Below, one piece after another: positions 31,113 through 40,124 of a stretch of DNA of 45,825 nucleotides. The stretch covers positions 1 to 45,825 of the forward strand of contig ONIG01000016.1 of assembly GCA_900317855.1 (NCBI GenBank), written 5' to 3'. A program made the translations under genes and the position numbers. The DNA comes from an uncultured Eubacteriales bacterium (GTDB taxonomy: Bacteria; Bacillota; Clostridia; Oscillospirales; Oscillospiraceae). Position 1 is the stretch's first letter, and each line of letters starts with the position of its first letter. The notes beneath the pieces are model-generated. The model ran no database searches. It was not told where the DNA came from and worked only from the letters and a program-made list of their open reading frames with translations.

Positions 31113-32713
31113 GCTACATAAGCTCCGGTATAATAAAAGCTGATGATCTCCTCATAGGTTTTGCCGTGTTCCTGTGCCATGGCCTTGGCGCCCCACTGAC
31201 TCATGCCGCAGTTGTGGCCATAGCCGCCGCCGACGACAGAATAAGCATCCGTAGCAGCGTCATACTCCACGGTAAAGTGGCGGCTGTTATAGCGCAGACC
31301 GCAGACGCTTGTCAGGAACGTGCGCACGGCATCTTTGCTGTAGGTCTTGCCGCCGACCGTCACGGTCATAGCGTTGCCGATGGGCGTATAGGTGATGGAG
31401 ACATCCCCGACGGCGGCGCGGGAGATGGTCGTGCTCCAGCTCTTGCAGTAGAAGCCGGGATCTGTCGAGGCAGTCTCATATAGATCGACAACGGCGCGCA
31501 GATACGGCACCGCAGTCACCCAGACATTTTCGGAGTCCTCGGTCGCGCCGCCGTCCGCCGCGAAATAGAACGTCTCGCAGAGCTTGCCCTCATAGCGGAC
31601 AAATTTCCCTGCCGTCTCATCCACAGCGCGGTCGCTGTTGGCCGAGGCATCGAGCGTGCCGTAATAGACCTGGCTGGTCGTCGTCCCCGTGACGTCAAAA
31701 CCGTAGGCCGGCGAGCCGTTCATGTGCGAGGCAATATAGGTGCGCGCGCAGACCGCCTGTGCCTTGAGCGCCTCGAGCGGCCAGCCGCTGCTCATTTCAT
31801 ACGGCGTGACACCCTTGACATAGGGCTCCAGGCCGACGAAATTCACCAGTGTAAGCTTTTGCGGGTCCTGCGTACTGAGGCGGGTAAACTGAAAATCGCC
31901 GTAATATGTGCACGAGCGGGTACCGCTGCGATCCTTGCACTCGGCCACTTGTGTAATGGCAGCGCCGCTGCCGCTCTGCGGTGCCAGCGAGAGTGAATAC
32001 GTCGAGCCGCAGTCGAAACCGAAGAGGATCTGATCCGTGCCGGCCTTCACGACCAGTACGCTGCGTGCGCCGCCGGAGACAACGGAGCCATAGGCCGTTG
32101 CCGCAGAATTCGACGCCGCTTCCATGGTCGTATAGCTGCCGACGCGGACATAGTACGTTCCGTTATAGAACACCGGATAGCCGCTGCGGTCACGGGCAGC
32201 CGCCTCCGCCGCATCAAAGCTTGCATAGGCGGTGCCGAGCTGGACATGATAAGCGCCGAAGGTGCTGTCCCCAGCCGTGACGTTCGTATCCGCGACGACG
32301 GTGACAGCGCTCTCCGCCGTGGAGCCGACGGAGCGGAACACACGGTCAGAGTCATAATATCCGAAGGCGAAACCAGAGCCGGTCTTGATCTGCAGATGGA
32401 CCGCATCCAGCGCCGTCGAGCCGAACGCCAGGCCGACGCGGACGATGCCGTTCGGAATGTTCGGCTGCTCATTTTCATATTCACTGCCGCCGAGCAGCTG
32501 CGTGCCGCTCGCCGTGGCGGCATAAACGCCGCGCTCCGGCAGCTTCGCCGTGCTTCCGTCCGCCCCGATGGCATACGCATCCGCCAGCGCCAGCGTGTTA
32601 TCGCCGTCATTGACGTAGTACGTCTGCGCACCGAAGGCCGACGTGCACGGCGCTGCAGCCAGCAGAACGGCGGCAAGCAGCGCCGTTATCACTCTTTTCA
32701 GGCTTGATTTCAT
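31109..32713 (-). CDS. SpoIID/LytB domain exported protein
   Basis: A 534-residue secreted or membrane-anchored protein. A signal peptide ([22 protein letters not shown], about 7-28) is followed by a region with a SPOR-like repeat ([22 protein letters not shown], about 190-235). The SpoIID domain (about 300-520) has [36 protein letters not shown], including the Glu proposed as lytic transglycosylase residue, and [18 protein letters not shown] at the end. SpoIID proper is shorter and lacks the N-terminal part, so this is a SpoIID/LytB relative rather than clearly the engulfment enzyme. It lies upstream of and is coupled to queA. Confidence 0.88.
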   Translation of the reverse strand: MKSSLKRVITALLAAVLLAAAPCTSAFGAQTYYVNDGDNTLALADAYAIGADGSTAKLPERGVYAATASGTQLLGGSEYENEQPNIPNGIVRVGLAFGSTALDAVHLQIKTGSGFAFGYYDSDRVFRSVGSTAESAVTVVADTNVTAGDSTFGAYHVQLGTAYASFDAAEAAARDRSGYPVFYNGTYYVRVGSYTTMEAASNSAATAYGSVVSGGARSVLVVKAGTDQILFGFDCGSTYSLSLAPQSGSGAAITQVAECKDRSGTRSCTYYGDFQFTRLSTQDPQKLTLVNFVGLEPYVKGVTPYEMSSGWPLEALKAQAVCARTYIASHMNGSPAYGFDVTGTTTSQVYYGTLDASANSDRAVDETAGKFVRYEGKLCETFYFAADGGATEDSENVWVTAVPYLRAVVDLYETASTDPGFYCKSWSTTISRAAVGDVSITYTPIGNAMTVTVGGKTYSKDAVRTFLTSVCGLRYNSRHFTVEYDAATDAYSVVGGGYGHNCGMSQWGAKAMAQEHGKTYEEIISFYYTGAYVA

Positions 32714-32740
32714 AGCGCACCTCGCTGTTTCGTGAGTGTG

Positions 32741-32759
32741 GTCATACGCAAAATATGAC
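32741..32759. promoter_or_regulatory. Palindrome at the SpoIID-like gene's transcription start
   Basis: GTCATA, 7 bp, TATGAC, overlapping the predicted +1 of the promoter at 32765-32793. It is a possible repressor operator; the regulator is unknown. Confidence 0.35.
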
Positions 32760-32764
32760 ACTTT

Positions 32765-32793
32765 ATTATAATGATTTTCCGCGCATTATGCAA
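32765..32793 (-). promoter_or_regulatory. Sigma-A promoter of the spoIID-like/queA unit
   Basis: Minus-strand TTGCAT (32793-32788), 17 bp, TATAAT (32770-32765). Confidence 0.6.
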
Positions 32794-32810
32794 GTGCTTT
32801 TCCATGGTAA

Positions 32811-32837
32811 AACGCCCCCGGATGCTCCGGGGGCGTT
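32811..32837 (-). terminator. Terminator of mgtE
   Basis: AACGCCCCCGGA/TCCGGGGGCGTT 12-bp perfect stem with a 3-nt loop and a short T-run on the minus strand, 10 bp past the mgtE stop. Confidence 0.88.
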
Positions 32838-32847
32838 GAAATGCAAA

Positions 32848-34251
32848 TTAAAAATGCAGGAACATTTTCGCAATGGAAAAATAGATCAGCAGCGACACGG
32901 CGTCCGTGATCGTCGAAATAAGCGGGCTTGCCATGACAGCGGGGTCCACGCCGATCTTTTCAGCGATCATCGGCAGCAGGCTGCCCACGACCTTTGCGAA
33001 CATGACCACGAACACAATCGTGCAGCAGACGGTCGCCGCGACCGACATCGTAACGGCGGTGTTGCCCAGCAGCAGCCGGTCAACAAGCAGCATCTTGATG
33101 AAGTTTGCCGCCGCCAGCGAAATGCCGCACAAAAACGCGACGCGCAGCTCCTTCCAGATCACGCGCAGCGCGTCCGACGGAGAGGTATCGCCCAGCGACA
33201 GGCTGCGGATGATCGCCGTGGATGACTGGCTGCCGGAGTTGCCGCCCGTGCCCATGAGCATGGGCATGAACGACGCGAGCGCGACCTGCGTCGCCAGTGC
33301 GTCCTCAAAATGTGTGACGATCATGCCGGTGAACGTTGCCGAGAGCATGAGAAACATCAGCCACGGGATGCGGTTTTTCCAGATGTCCACGACGCTCGTG
33401 CGGGAGTAGGGCTTATCGGACGGCGTGATACCGGCCATCTTTTCAATGTCCTCCGTGGCCTCCTGCTCCATGACGTCGATGATATCGTCGACCGTGACGA
33501 TACCGACGAGGCAGCCTTCCTTATCCACGACAGGGATCGCGATGAGGTCGTAGTTGGAGATCATGTCCGAGACCTCTTCCTGGTCGTCGGTCGTGGAGGC
33601 ATAGATGACATTCGTGTCCATGATGTCCTCAAGGATCACATCATCATCCGACAGCAGCAGATCCTTGACCGTGACAACGCCCTCGAGCTTGCGCTTGGCC
33701 GACGTGACATAGCAGACATAGATCGTCTCCTTATCCTCGCCGATCTTGCGGATGCGGGCAAACGCTTCGCGCACGCTCATGTATTTTTTCAGGTCCACAA
33801 ACTCGGCCGTCATGATGCTGCCGGCAGAGTTTTCGGGGTATTTCAGGTACTGGTTGATGAGGTTGCGCGTGGCTGGCGTCGCCGTGCGCATGACACGCTT
33901 GACGACGTTGGCCGGCAGCTCCTCCATCATGTCGACGGCATCGTCGACATACAGCTCTTCGATGATGCCGGCAAGCTCCGTATCGGTGATGGAGTTGATG
34001 ATCGTCTCCTGCTCCTCGACCTCGAGGTTGGCAAACACGGCCGCCGCGATCTCCTTGGACAGGATGCGGAACACCATGGCCATCCGCTGCGGATTGTCCT
34101 CCCACAGCTCGCCGAGGAACTCGGAAATATCAAACTCGTTCATCTCGCCGAGCTTTTGGCTCAGCGCCTTCATCCGGTGCTGATCCAGAAGTGCAAAGAG
34201 TTCGTCGTGCAGCGCCTCGTAATCCTCGTATTCCCGGTTCTGATCGTCCAT
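32848..34251 (-). CDS. mgtE: Magnesium transporter MgtE
   Basis: A Mg2+ channel of 467 residues. The cytoplasmic N-domain (superhelical, about 10-130) is followed by two CBS domains (about 135-255: YMSVREAFARI, NVIYASTTDDQEEVSDMIS, IDVMEQEATEDIEKMAG), which gate the pore in response to Mg2+. A five-helix pore domain has the signature MPMLMGTGGNSGSQSST near 330. The gene starts 35 bp after ahcY on the same strand. No M-box riboswitch fits in that gap, so regulation is probably by the CBS gate and with ahcY. Confidence 0.95.
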   Translation of the reverse strand: MDDQNREYEDYEALHDELFALLDQHRMKALSQKLGEMNEFDISEFLGELWEDNPQRMAMVFRILSKEIAAAVFANLEVEEQETIINSITDTELAGIIEELYVDDAVDMMEELPANVVKRVMRTATPATRNLINQYLKYPENSAGSIMTAEFVDLKKYMSVREAFARIRKIGEDKETIYVCYVTSAKRKLEGVVTVKDLLLSDDDVILEDIMDTNVIYASTTDDQEEVSDMISNYDLIAIPVVDKEGCLVGIVTVDDIIDVMEQEATEDIEKMAGITPSDKPYSRTSVVDIWKNRIPWLMFLMLSATFTGMIVTHFEDALATQVALASFMPMLMGTGGNSGSQSSTAIIRSLSLGDTSPSDALRVIWKELRVAFLCGISLAAANFIKMLLVDRLLLGNTAVTMSVAATVCCTIVFVVMFAKVVGSLLPMIAEKIGVDPAVMASPLISTITDAVSLLIYFSIAKMFLHF

Positions 34252-34286
34252 CTCCCTGCCCCTCCTTTCCGTCCGGTCTCAAAGAA

Positions 34287-35522
34287 TCAACCGTTGAGGT
34301 ATTCTTTCTGGCTGCAGCTCAGACTGTCAATGGAAACGCCCATGGCCTTGAGCTTGCGGCGCGCAATGTTTTCATCGATCTCCGCGGGGACCGACACGAC
34401 GCCCGGCTTCAGCTGCCCGCGCGTGCGCACCAGATACTCCGCGCTCATGGCCTGCACGGCAAAGCTCATATCCATGATCTCCGCCGGATGCCCGTCACCG
34501 GCCGCCAGATTGACCAGCCGGCCCTGCGCAATGACATAGATCGTCTTGCCGTTCGGCAGACGGTAGGCATCAATATTGTGCCGCGCCTCATAGATTTCAT
34601 CCGCGCAGCGATCGAGCGCCTCCATATCGATCTCGACATTGAAGTGCCCGGCGTTGGAGACGATCGCGCCGTCTTTCATCCGCTCGCAGTGCTCGAGCGT
34701 GATGACGTCTTTGCAGCCCGTGACGGACACAAAAATGTCGCCGATGGCGGCAGCGTCCATCATCGGCATGACCTCGTAGCCGTCCATGACGGCCTCGAGC
34801 GCCCGGATGGGATCGACTTCGGTCACGATGACTTTCGCGCCGAGGCCCTTCGCACGCAGGGCCACACCCTTGCCGCACCAGCCATAGCCGCTCACGACCA
34901 CGTATTTACCGGCGACGACGAGGTTCGTTGTGCGCATGATACCGTCCCACACGGACTGGCCCGTGCCGTAGCGGTTATCGAACAGGTGCTTGCAGTCGGC
35001 GTCATTGACCATGATCATCGGAAAGCGCAGCGTCCCGGCACGGTCCATGATGCGCAGGCGGTGGATACCCGTCGTCGTCTCTTCGCAGCCGCCGATGACC
35101 TGCGGAATGAGATCCGTGAACTCCGTGTGCATCAGGTGCACAAGATCGCCGCCGTCATCGATGATGATATTCGGTCCGACGGAGAGCACGCTGCGCAGAT
35201 GCGCCTGATATTCCTCGTCCGTGCAGCCGTAGACAGCGTGCACGTCCATGCCCTTCGCCGCCAGCGCCGCGGCAACATCGTCCTGTGTGGACAGCGGGTT
35301 GGAACCGGTAACGTGCATCTCCGCGCCGCCCATCTCGAGCACGCGGCACAGGTAAGCCGTCTTGGCCTCCAGATGCACGGAGAGCGCGATCTTTAGACCG
35401 GCAAACGGCTTTTCCCGCGCAAAATCGCTGCCGATGTCGCGCAAAACAGGCATATGTGCTTCCACCCAGCGGATCTTCCGCTCGCCGGACGGCGCCAGGT
35501 TCAGATCTTTGATCGTGCTCAT
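34287..35522 (-). CDS. ahcY: Adenosylhomocysteinase
   Basis: Hydrolyses S-adenosylhomocysteine to homocysteine and adenosine, removing the inhibitor of SAM-dependent methyltransferases. It has 411 residues, the shorter bacterial/archaeal form. EAHMPVLRDI, HLEAKTAYL, the NAD-binding GYGWCGKGVALRAKGLGA, EVDPIRALEAVMDGYEV and NAGHFNVEIDM are visible, with the C-terminal NAD-contacting tail ending KEYLNG. The ATG at 35522 has GGGAGG upstream. It is followed closely by mgtE. No SAH riboswitch fold was recognised in the roughly 35-nt leader. Confidence 0.96.
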   Translation of the reverse strand: MSTIKDLNLAPSGERKIRWVEAHMPVLRDIGSDFAREKPFAGLKIALSVHLEAKTAYLCRVLEMGGAEMHVTGSNPLSTQDDVAAALAAKGMDVHAVYGCTDEEYQAHLRSVLSVGPNIIIDDGGDLVHLMHTEFTDLIPQVIGGCEETTTGIHRLRIMDRAGTLRFPMIMVNDADCKHLFDNRYGTGQSVWDGIMRTTNLVVAGKYVVVSGYGWCGKGVALRAKGLGAKVIVTEVDPIRALEAVMDGYEVMPMMDAAAIGDIFVSVTGCKDVITLEHCERMKDGAIVSNAGHFNVEIDMEALDRCADEIYEARHNIDAYRLPNGKTIYVIAQGRLVNLAAGDGHPAEIMDMSFAVQAMSAEYLVRTRGQLKPGVVSVPAEIDENIARRKLKAMGVSIDSLSCSQKEYLNG

Positions 35523-35562
35523 AAAGGTAACCTCCCGCTGTAAAAATCGTTTCAGGCGCTTT

Positions 35563-35591
35563 ATTCTAACACTTTCGTCAAGCGTTGACAA
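35563..35591 (-). promoter_or_regulatory. Promoter of ahcY-mgtE
   Basis: Minus-strand TTGTCA (35591-35586), 17 bp, TAGAAT (35568-35563). Confidence 0.55.
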
Positions 35592-35608
35592 CCGGTTTTT
35601 CCGCAGAA

Positions 35609-35643
35609 AACGACCCGGAGGACGCACGGTCCTCCGGGTCGTT
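35609..35643 (-). terminator. Terminator of the spoIIE unit
   Basis: AACGACCCGGAGGAC/GTCCTCCGGGTCGTT 15-bp perfect stem with a 5-nt loop and TTTTC on the minus strand. Confidence 0.9.
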
Positions 35644-35657
35644 GGAAATTCGCCCCC

Positions 35658-36011
35658 TCACCAGCCGCAGTACAGGCAGTATCCGATCCCTGCCGCCAGC
35701 ACACCGGCGACAGAGCACAGCCAGATCAGCAGACCGGTATAGGATTTTTGCCGCGGCCGGGGCGCAGGCGCCGGTACACAGCCGACGGCATCCCGCGCCT
35801 GCTGCACCAGATCCGCCGCCGTGATACCTCCGCTGGCAGCATCATCGCGCACAATATAAATGATCTGCTCGAACAGCGGACTTTCGGCCGCATCGACCAC
35901 GACGACGCGGCGCGAAACGCCGTGGGCAAAGGCGATCTCGCCCGCGTCCGCCGGCAGCGGGAGCGGCTGCACGGCGTCCGTCCGGCGGATGGGCTTGTTT
36001 TTTCGTTTCAT
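35658..36011 (-). CDS. Hypothetical tail-anchored-like protein coupled to spoIIE
   Basis: A 117-residue protein I do not recognise. A basic start (MKRKNKPIRRTD) is followed by a soluble region with VSRRVVVVDAAESPLFEQIIYIVRDD (about 32-57), a Pro-rich linker and one C-terminal helix (GLLIWLCSVAGVLAAGIGYCLY, about 93-114). Its ATG shares one base with the spoIIE stop (TGATG), so it is translationally coupled and co-terminated. This suggests a role linked to SpoIIE, or simply read-through co-expression. Confidence 0.78.
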   Translation of the reverse strand: MKRKNKPIRRTDAVQPLPLPADAGEIAFAHGVSRRVVVVDAAESPLFEQIIYIVRDDAASGGITAADLVQQARDAVGCVPAPAPRPRQKSYTGLLIWLCSVAGVLAAGIGYCLYCGW

Positions 36012-38356
36012 CAGCTGCGCACCTCCACTTTCACCGCCAGGGCGGTCATGTCGTCGCTGCGTCCGTATTCGCGGATCGCCGCGCGCACGACGCTGCCCGC
36101 CAGCGTTTTCATATCACTGTCGTCCGAATCGCTCAGCAGTCTGCGCAGCCAGTCGTCGCGCCCGTCAGATACAACGCCGTCGCTCGCGATCACGGCCACA
36201 CTGCCGGGCTTGAGATGCATGTGCAGCTCGTCCGGCGCTTTGCCGCTCTCCTGCTCGAGCCCGGGCGCAAAGGACGTGCAGCGCAGCTTTTTGAGCGCGC
36301 CGCCGGACTTGACATACGTCGGTGCGGCGCCGTATTTATAAAAATCCGCCTCGCCGGTGAACAGGTTCATGCACATGAGATCGACAGTGGCATAGCCCCA
36401 GTTCTCCCCATCGCGCAGGAGCATGGCGGAGTTGAGCAGCTTCATCGCCAGTGCCGGACTGACACCGGAGCGCAAAAACTCCTCCAGCATGCCGACCGTG
36501 CTGATGCTGCCGTCGGCCGCCGTCTCGCCGCACCCCATACCGTCGGACAGGATCACGCACAGCTGCCCCGCGTCCGTCTTGAAATAGGTACCGCGGTCGC
36601 CGGAGACCGTCTCCCCCTTCTTGCGCATGGACGCAATGCCGACGGAGACCGCCAGCGGCTCCGCCTCGAGCAGGAGCAGGCTGTCGTCCCGCGCGGCGTT
36701 TTCCGGCATGCACAGCCGCACGCCCAGCGTTGCCGAGAGCTTGTCCAGATAGTCCGGCAGTTCCAGCAGCGGGCGCAGGTAGCGGCTGTCAATCGTCACG
36801 CGCAGACGACCCGTACTCTCGCGGAAGACGGCCGCGTCCGCCTCCACGCCGATGGTGCGAAGGTAGCGGATCAGGCGCTGCTCCGCCAGCGGGTCGGCGC
36901 CGTAGCTGCTGTCGAGCTCGCGCGAGACATTCGTGAGCACCTGCGCAAAGTCGGCGTACTGCTCCCAGAGCACGGTGCGGTTTTCCTGCAGTGTTTCCTG
37001 CATCCGCTGCCGGTAGGCGCGCAGACGCAGCTCCCCGTTGACGACCTCGGTATACTCGTGCAGATGGACGCAGCGGTCACGAAAATATGGCGGGAAATCC
37101 TCCGGCAGCAGCCGGCCGCGCGCCTGAATGTGCCGCGTGACATCGTTCATGATGTTGAGCGTATCGAGCGCCCGACGCGTCCAGCACTCCTGCTGCAATT
37201 TGCACCGGCAGCAGACGCGGTCGGCCGCGCGGTCAAATACTTTTGCCACATCTGCGTCGTTTTCTGCCGTAGCCGCCGCCTGACTTGCCGTGTCATGCAG
37301 CTGCTGATACGCATGCGCCACGCCGCCGACGCGCGCGGCAACATAACGACGCAGACCGGACTCCCCGCTCCCGCCGCGCAGCGGCTGCAAAAATGCGCCG
37401 ACCGCTACCACAAACTTTTTCGGGATCACCAGATACGCGCCGACGGCGAGCGCCAGCTCCACACCTGCGCCAATGCGCAGCTCCGGAAGCGGGATGCAAA
37501 ACAGCGCCAACAGGTACGCGGCCGCGAAAATGAGCAGATAAAACCCGCGCCGATGCTTGCAGAACTGCCCGGACAGCAGCCCGGCAGCGGCATAGACGAC
37601 CGAGAACAGCACGCCCGCACCGGCAGCCACATCCATGGCGATGCCGAGGATGAGCCCGGCCGACGCCCCGCACAGCGCGCCGCCCGTCCCACTGAGGATG
37701 ATCAAAATGAGCACCGAGAGCGCCCGGCCGACCGACAGCGTGTCAAACAGCAGCAGATTGTTCACGCCCATGAGCAGGCACGCCAGCAAAAACACGGTCG
37801 AAACGTTGCGGCAGATCTCCGCATTGACCGTGCGCGGCTCCTGCGCGCGCAGCAGATCGTCGAATCCGTAGGCCGATGCGGCGCACAGCAGCAAAAACAG
37901 CGCCATTCTGGACACCAGCAGCAGCGACAGGCCGCCCGTGAGCAGGTACAGCACCAGCCGCGTCAGTATGTAAGCCGCCGCGGAGACGGCCGGCGGATAC
38001 CAGCGCGTCTGCACAAACGGGTGACTGCGCAAGAAATACGCCGTCAAAAACGTCAGACAGCAGCCAGCCGCTAGCTGTGTGCCGGTCGCAACACCGAACG
38101 CCGCAAAGTAGCCGAGCGCGCAGCCGACAAGGCACAGTGCGCCGCCGGAACCATACCCCATGGCCGCCAGAAACGCCAGCCCGAACGGCGCCGGCGACCC
38201 GGCAATATGCGCCGTTGACAGAATCAGCCCGAGCGCAAAGCTGACGAGCATACCGACCCATTTGGCATTTTCGCTTGCCGGCAGCAGCCCGATCGGGCTC
38301 GGCAAGGCGCCGGGTGCGCGCACCGGCTGGTCGTGCCCCGCAATCTTGACATGCAT
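36011..38356 (-). CDS. spoIIE: Stage II sporulation protein E (PP2C phosphatase)
   Basis: SpoIIE dephosphorylates SpoIIAA at the polar septum, releasing sigma-F in the forespore, and also acts at the septum with FtsZ. It has 781 residues. About ten membrane helices (35-300) are followed by a central region (about 310-570) with a Cys cluster (CCRCKLQQECW). A PP2C domain (about 575-780) has metal-binding Asp residues in VILSDGMGCGETA and VAVIASDGVVSDGRDDW, and the ending GRSDDMTALAVKVEV. The ATG at 38356 follows GGAGG. Its promoter has the long spacer typical of Spo0A-activated genes. Confidence 0.95.
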   Translation of the reverse strand: MHVKIAGHDQPVRAPGALPSPIGLLPASENAKWVGMLVSFALGLILSTAHIAGSPAPFGLAFLAAMGYGSGGALCLVGCALGYFAAFGVATGTQLAAGCCLTFLTAYFLRSHPFVQTRWYPPAVSAAAYILTRLVLYLLTGGLSLLLVSRMALFLLLCAASAYGFDDLLRAQEPRTVNAEICRNVSTVFLLACLLMGVNNLLLFDTLSVGRALSVLILIILSGTGGALCGASAGLILGIAMDVAAGAGVLFSVVYAAAGLLSGQFCKHRRGFYLLIFAAAYLLALFCIPLPELRIGAGVELALAVGAYLVIPKKFVVAVGAFLQPLRGGSGESGLRRYVAARVGGVAHAYQQLHDTASQAAATAENDADVAKVFDRAADRVCCRCKLQQECWTRRALDTLNIMNDVTRHIQARGRLLPEDFPPYFRDRCVHLHEYTEVVNGELRLRAYRQRMQETLQENRTVLWEQYADFAQVLTNVSRELDSSYGADPLAEQRLIRYLRTIGVEADAAVFRESTGRLRVTIDSRYLRPLLELPDYLDKLSATLGVRLCMPENAARDDSLLLLEAEPLAVSVGIASMRKKGETVSGDRGTYFKTDAGQLCVILSDGMGCGETAADGSISTVGMLEEFLRSGVSPALAMKLLNSAMLLRDGENWGYATVDLMCMNLFTGEADFYKYGAAPTYVKSGGALKKLRCTSFAPGLEQESGKAPDELHMHLKPGSVAVIASDGVVSDGRDDWLRRLLSDSDDSDMKTLAGSVVRAAIREYGRSDDMTALAVKVEVRS

Positions 38357-38390
38357 AGTGGTTCCTCCTGACGCAAAACAGTTTACATAA

Positions 38391-38423
38391 ATTATAGATT
38401 TTTATCGTTATGAAAACTGTCAT
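38391..38423 (-). promoter_or_regulatory. spoIIE promoter with 21-bp spacer (Spo0A-type)
   Basis: Minus-strand ATGACA (38423-38418), 21 bp, TATAAT (38396-38391). The long spacer matches the known design of the Bacillus spoIIE and spoIIG promoters, which need Spo0A~P. Just upstream, TGTCGCA (38431-38437) is one base off the 0A box TGTCGAA. The exact 10-mer TTATGTAAAC sits at 38390-38381, at the transcription start. Confidence 0.6.
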
Positions 38424-38478
38424 TCCCCGCTGTCGCAGAAAATGTCTTTGCGCAGGAATCGTTTGCTTTTGGGCGCAA

Positions 38479-38509
38479 AAAAGCTGCCGGCCGATAACCG
38501 ACAGCTTTT
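38479..38509 (-). terminator. Terminator of murC
   Basis: AAAAGCTG/CAGCTTTT stem with an inner CGG/CCG pair and a T-run on the minus strand, about 28 bp past the murC stop. Confidence 0.75.
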
Positions 38510-38537
38510 GATGCAATTCGCTTCCAACCGCGCGGAC

Positions 38538-39923
38538 TCAATCCTTGTTGTCCGCCGGATGCAGGAGGTGCTCGCCGATGCGGAACACATCGCCGGCGCC
38601 CACGGTCAGGATAATATCGCCCGGGCGGGCAATGCGGCGCAGCTCGGCCTCGATCTCCGCGAATGTCGGGTAGAACTTCGCACCCGGGATCTGCGCGGCC
38701 AGATCGGCAGAAGAAATGCCGATGGTGTTTTTCTCGCGCGCGGCATAGATCTCCGCCAGATAGACGATCGTCGGGCGGCGGAGCTGCTCGACAAAATCGT
38801 TGAAGAGCTTCGCCGTGCGGCTGTAGGTGTGCGGCTGGAACACGACGATCGTGCGCTGATAATCGAGCGTATCGACCGCGTCGAGCAGCGCGCGCAGCTC
38901 GCTCGGGTGGTGCGCATAATCATCATACAGATCCGCTCCCTGGAACTTGCCCTTATAATCAAACCGGCGGCCGGCGCCTTCAAAACCGGCGAGACCGTAC
39001 TTGACGGCGTTCGGACTGACACCGAGCACGATGGCCGCAGCCGTAGCCGCGAGTGCGTTGCGCACATTGTGGATACCCGGAACGTGGATCGTCACATGGG
39101 CAAACAGATTTCCCCGGTGATAAATATCAAACTCGGACGAGGAGCCGCGGTGCATGATATTTTCAGCGTACACGTCCGCCTTCTGGCTCAGGCCGAAGGT
39201 GATGACCTTGCGCTCAATCCCGCGCAGGGCGTCCATGGTGTTGGCATCGTCGCAGTTTGCGATCACGGTGCCCGTCTCGGCCGGAACGCGCTCGGCAAAC
39301 TGGCGGAACGAGTGCTTGATGTCCTCGATATCCTTGAAAAAGTCCAGATGATCCGCCTCGATGTTCAGGATCACGGCGATCGTCGGATTGAGGGCAAGGA
39401 ACGAGTTATAATACTCGCACGACTCCATGATAATCGTGCTGCCCTTGCCGACACGGTGACAGGCATGCAGCAGCGGAAGCGTGCCGCCGATCATGACGGT
39501 CGGGTCCTTCTCCGCCGCCATCATGATGTGCGTGCACATGGACGTTGTTGTTGTCTTGCCGTGCGTGCCGGAAATGCACAGCGCGTTCGGGTAGCCGCGC
39601 ATCAGCGCGCCCCACGCCTGCGTCCGCTCAAAGACAGGGATACCGCGGCGGTGCGCCTCGTGCACCTCCGGGTTGTCGTCATGCACGGCGGCCGTGCGGA
39701 TCACGAACTCAATATCATCCGTGACATTGGCGGCACTGTGACCGATGTGGATCGGAATACCGCGCTCGCGCAGCGTGAGCGTATTGTCGCTCTCGCACAT
39801 GTCCGAGCCGCGGATGTCGAGCCCGGCGCCGTGCAGCACCTCTGCCAACGGCGACATGGACACGCCGCCGATACCGATCAGCAGCCCGGTTTTTCCTGGA
39901 ACCAGATAATCCTGAAAATCCAT
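38538..39923 (-). CDS. murC: UDP-N-acetylmuramate-L-alanine ligase
   Basis: Adds L-Ala to UDP-MurNAc, the first amino acid of the peptidoglycan stem. It has 461 residues. The N-terminal Rossmann domain shows GIGGVSMSPLAEVL, the central ATPase domain GTHGKTTTTSM and NIEADHLDFF, and the C-terminal domain DDYAHHPSELRALL, VVFQPHTYSRT and VGAGDVFRIGE. The ATG at 39923 was chosen; a TTG four codons earlier is weaker. It is monocistronic and divergent from the UDG gene. Confidence 0.96.
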   Translation of the reverse strand: MDFQDYLVPGKTGLLIGIGGVSMSPLAEVLHGAGLDIRGSDMCESDNTLTLRERGIPIHIGHSAANVTDDIEFVIRTAAVHDDNPEVHEAHRRGIPVFERTQAWGALMRGYPNALCISGTHGKTTTTSMCTHIMMAAEKDPTVMIGGTLPLLHACHRVGKGSTIIMESCEYYNSFLALNPTIAVILNIEADHLDFFKDIEDIKHSFRQFAERVPAETGTVIANCDDANTMDALRGIERKVITFGLSQKADVYAENIMHRGSSSEFDIYHRGNLFAHVTIHVPGIHNVRNALAATAAAIVLGVSPNAVKYGLAGFEGAGRRFDYKGKFQGADLYDDYAHHPSELRALLDAVDTLDYQRTIVVFQPHTYSRTAKLFNDFVEQLRRPTIVYLAEIYAAREKNTIGISSADLAAQIPGAKFYPTFAEIEAELRRIARPGDIILTVGAGDVFRIGEHLLHPADNKD

Positions 39924-39994
39924 TGAAAGCACCAAATTTCATTTAGAATATTGTGACGTCCGGCACAGCGGGATCGCCTCACGCCGCACAGACT

Positions 39995-40013
39995 GGTTAC
40001 AGACAGGTTACAG
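39995..40013. repeat. Tandem GGTTACAG repeat upstream of the UDG promoter
   Basis: GGTTACAG occurs at 39995-40002 and 40006-40013, one helical turn (11 bp) apart, directly abutting the -35 box. It could be an activator or repressor site acting on the udg and/or murC promoter. Confidence 0.4.
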
Positions 40014-40042
40014 TTGTTATTTTTACACCGGGGTATTATAAT
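40014..40042 (+). promoter_or_regulatory. Sigma-A promoter of the UDG-GNAT unit
   Basis: TTGTTA (40014-40019), 17 bp, TATAAT (40037-40042). Confidence 0.65.
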
Positions 40043-40076
40043 ACGTTTGACGCTACATTACAATAGATTTTTGCCG

Positions 40077-40098
40077 AACCGGCTGCAAAAAGCCGGTT
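40077..40098 (+). other. Leader hairpin before the UDG gene
   Basis: AACCGGCT/AGCCGGTT 8-bp perfect stem with a 6-nt loop in the 5' leader, with only a short T-run after it. It may be an mRNA-stabilising hairpin or a weak attenuator. Confidence 0.45.
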
Positions 40099-40124
40099 TA
40101 TCTAGGGAAAAGGAGCCAGAGCGC

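Noticed and set aside
34252..34286. M-box Mg2+ riboswitch before mgtE
   Set aside because: Only 35 bp separate ahcY and mgtE, far too short for an M-box.
35523..35562. SAH riboswitch before ahcY
   Set aside because: The predicted leader is too short and shows no fitting stems.
36215..38074. 619-codon plus-strand frame antisense to spoIIE
   Set aside because: Low-complexity Arg/Gln/Ala-rich shadow of a clearly identified spoIIE.
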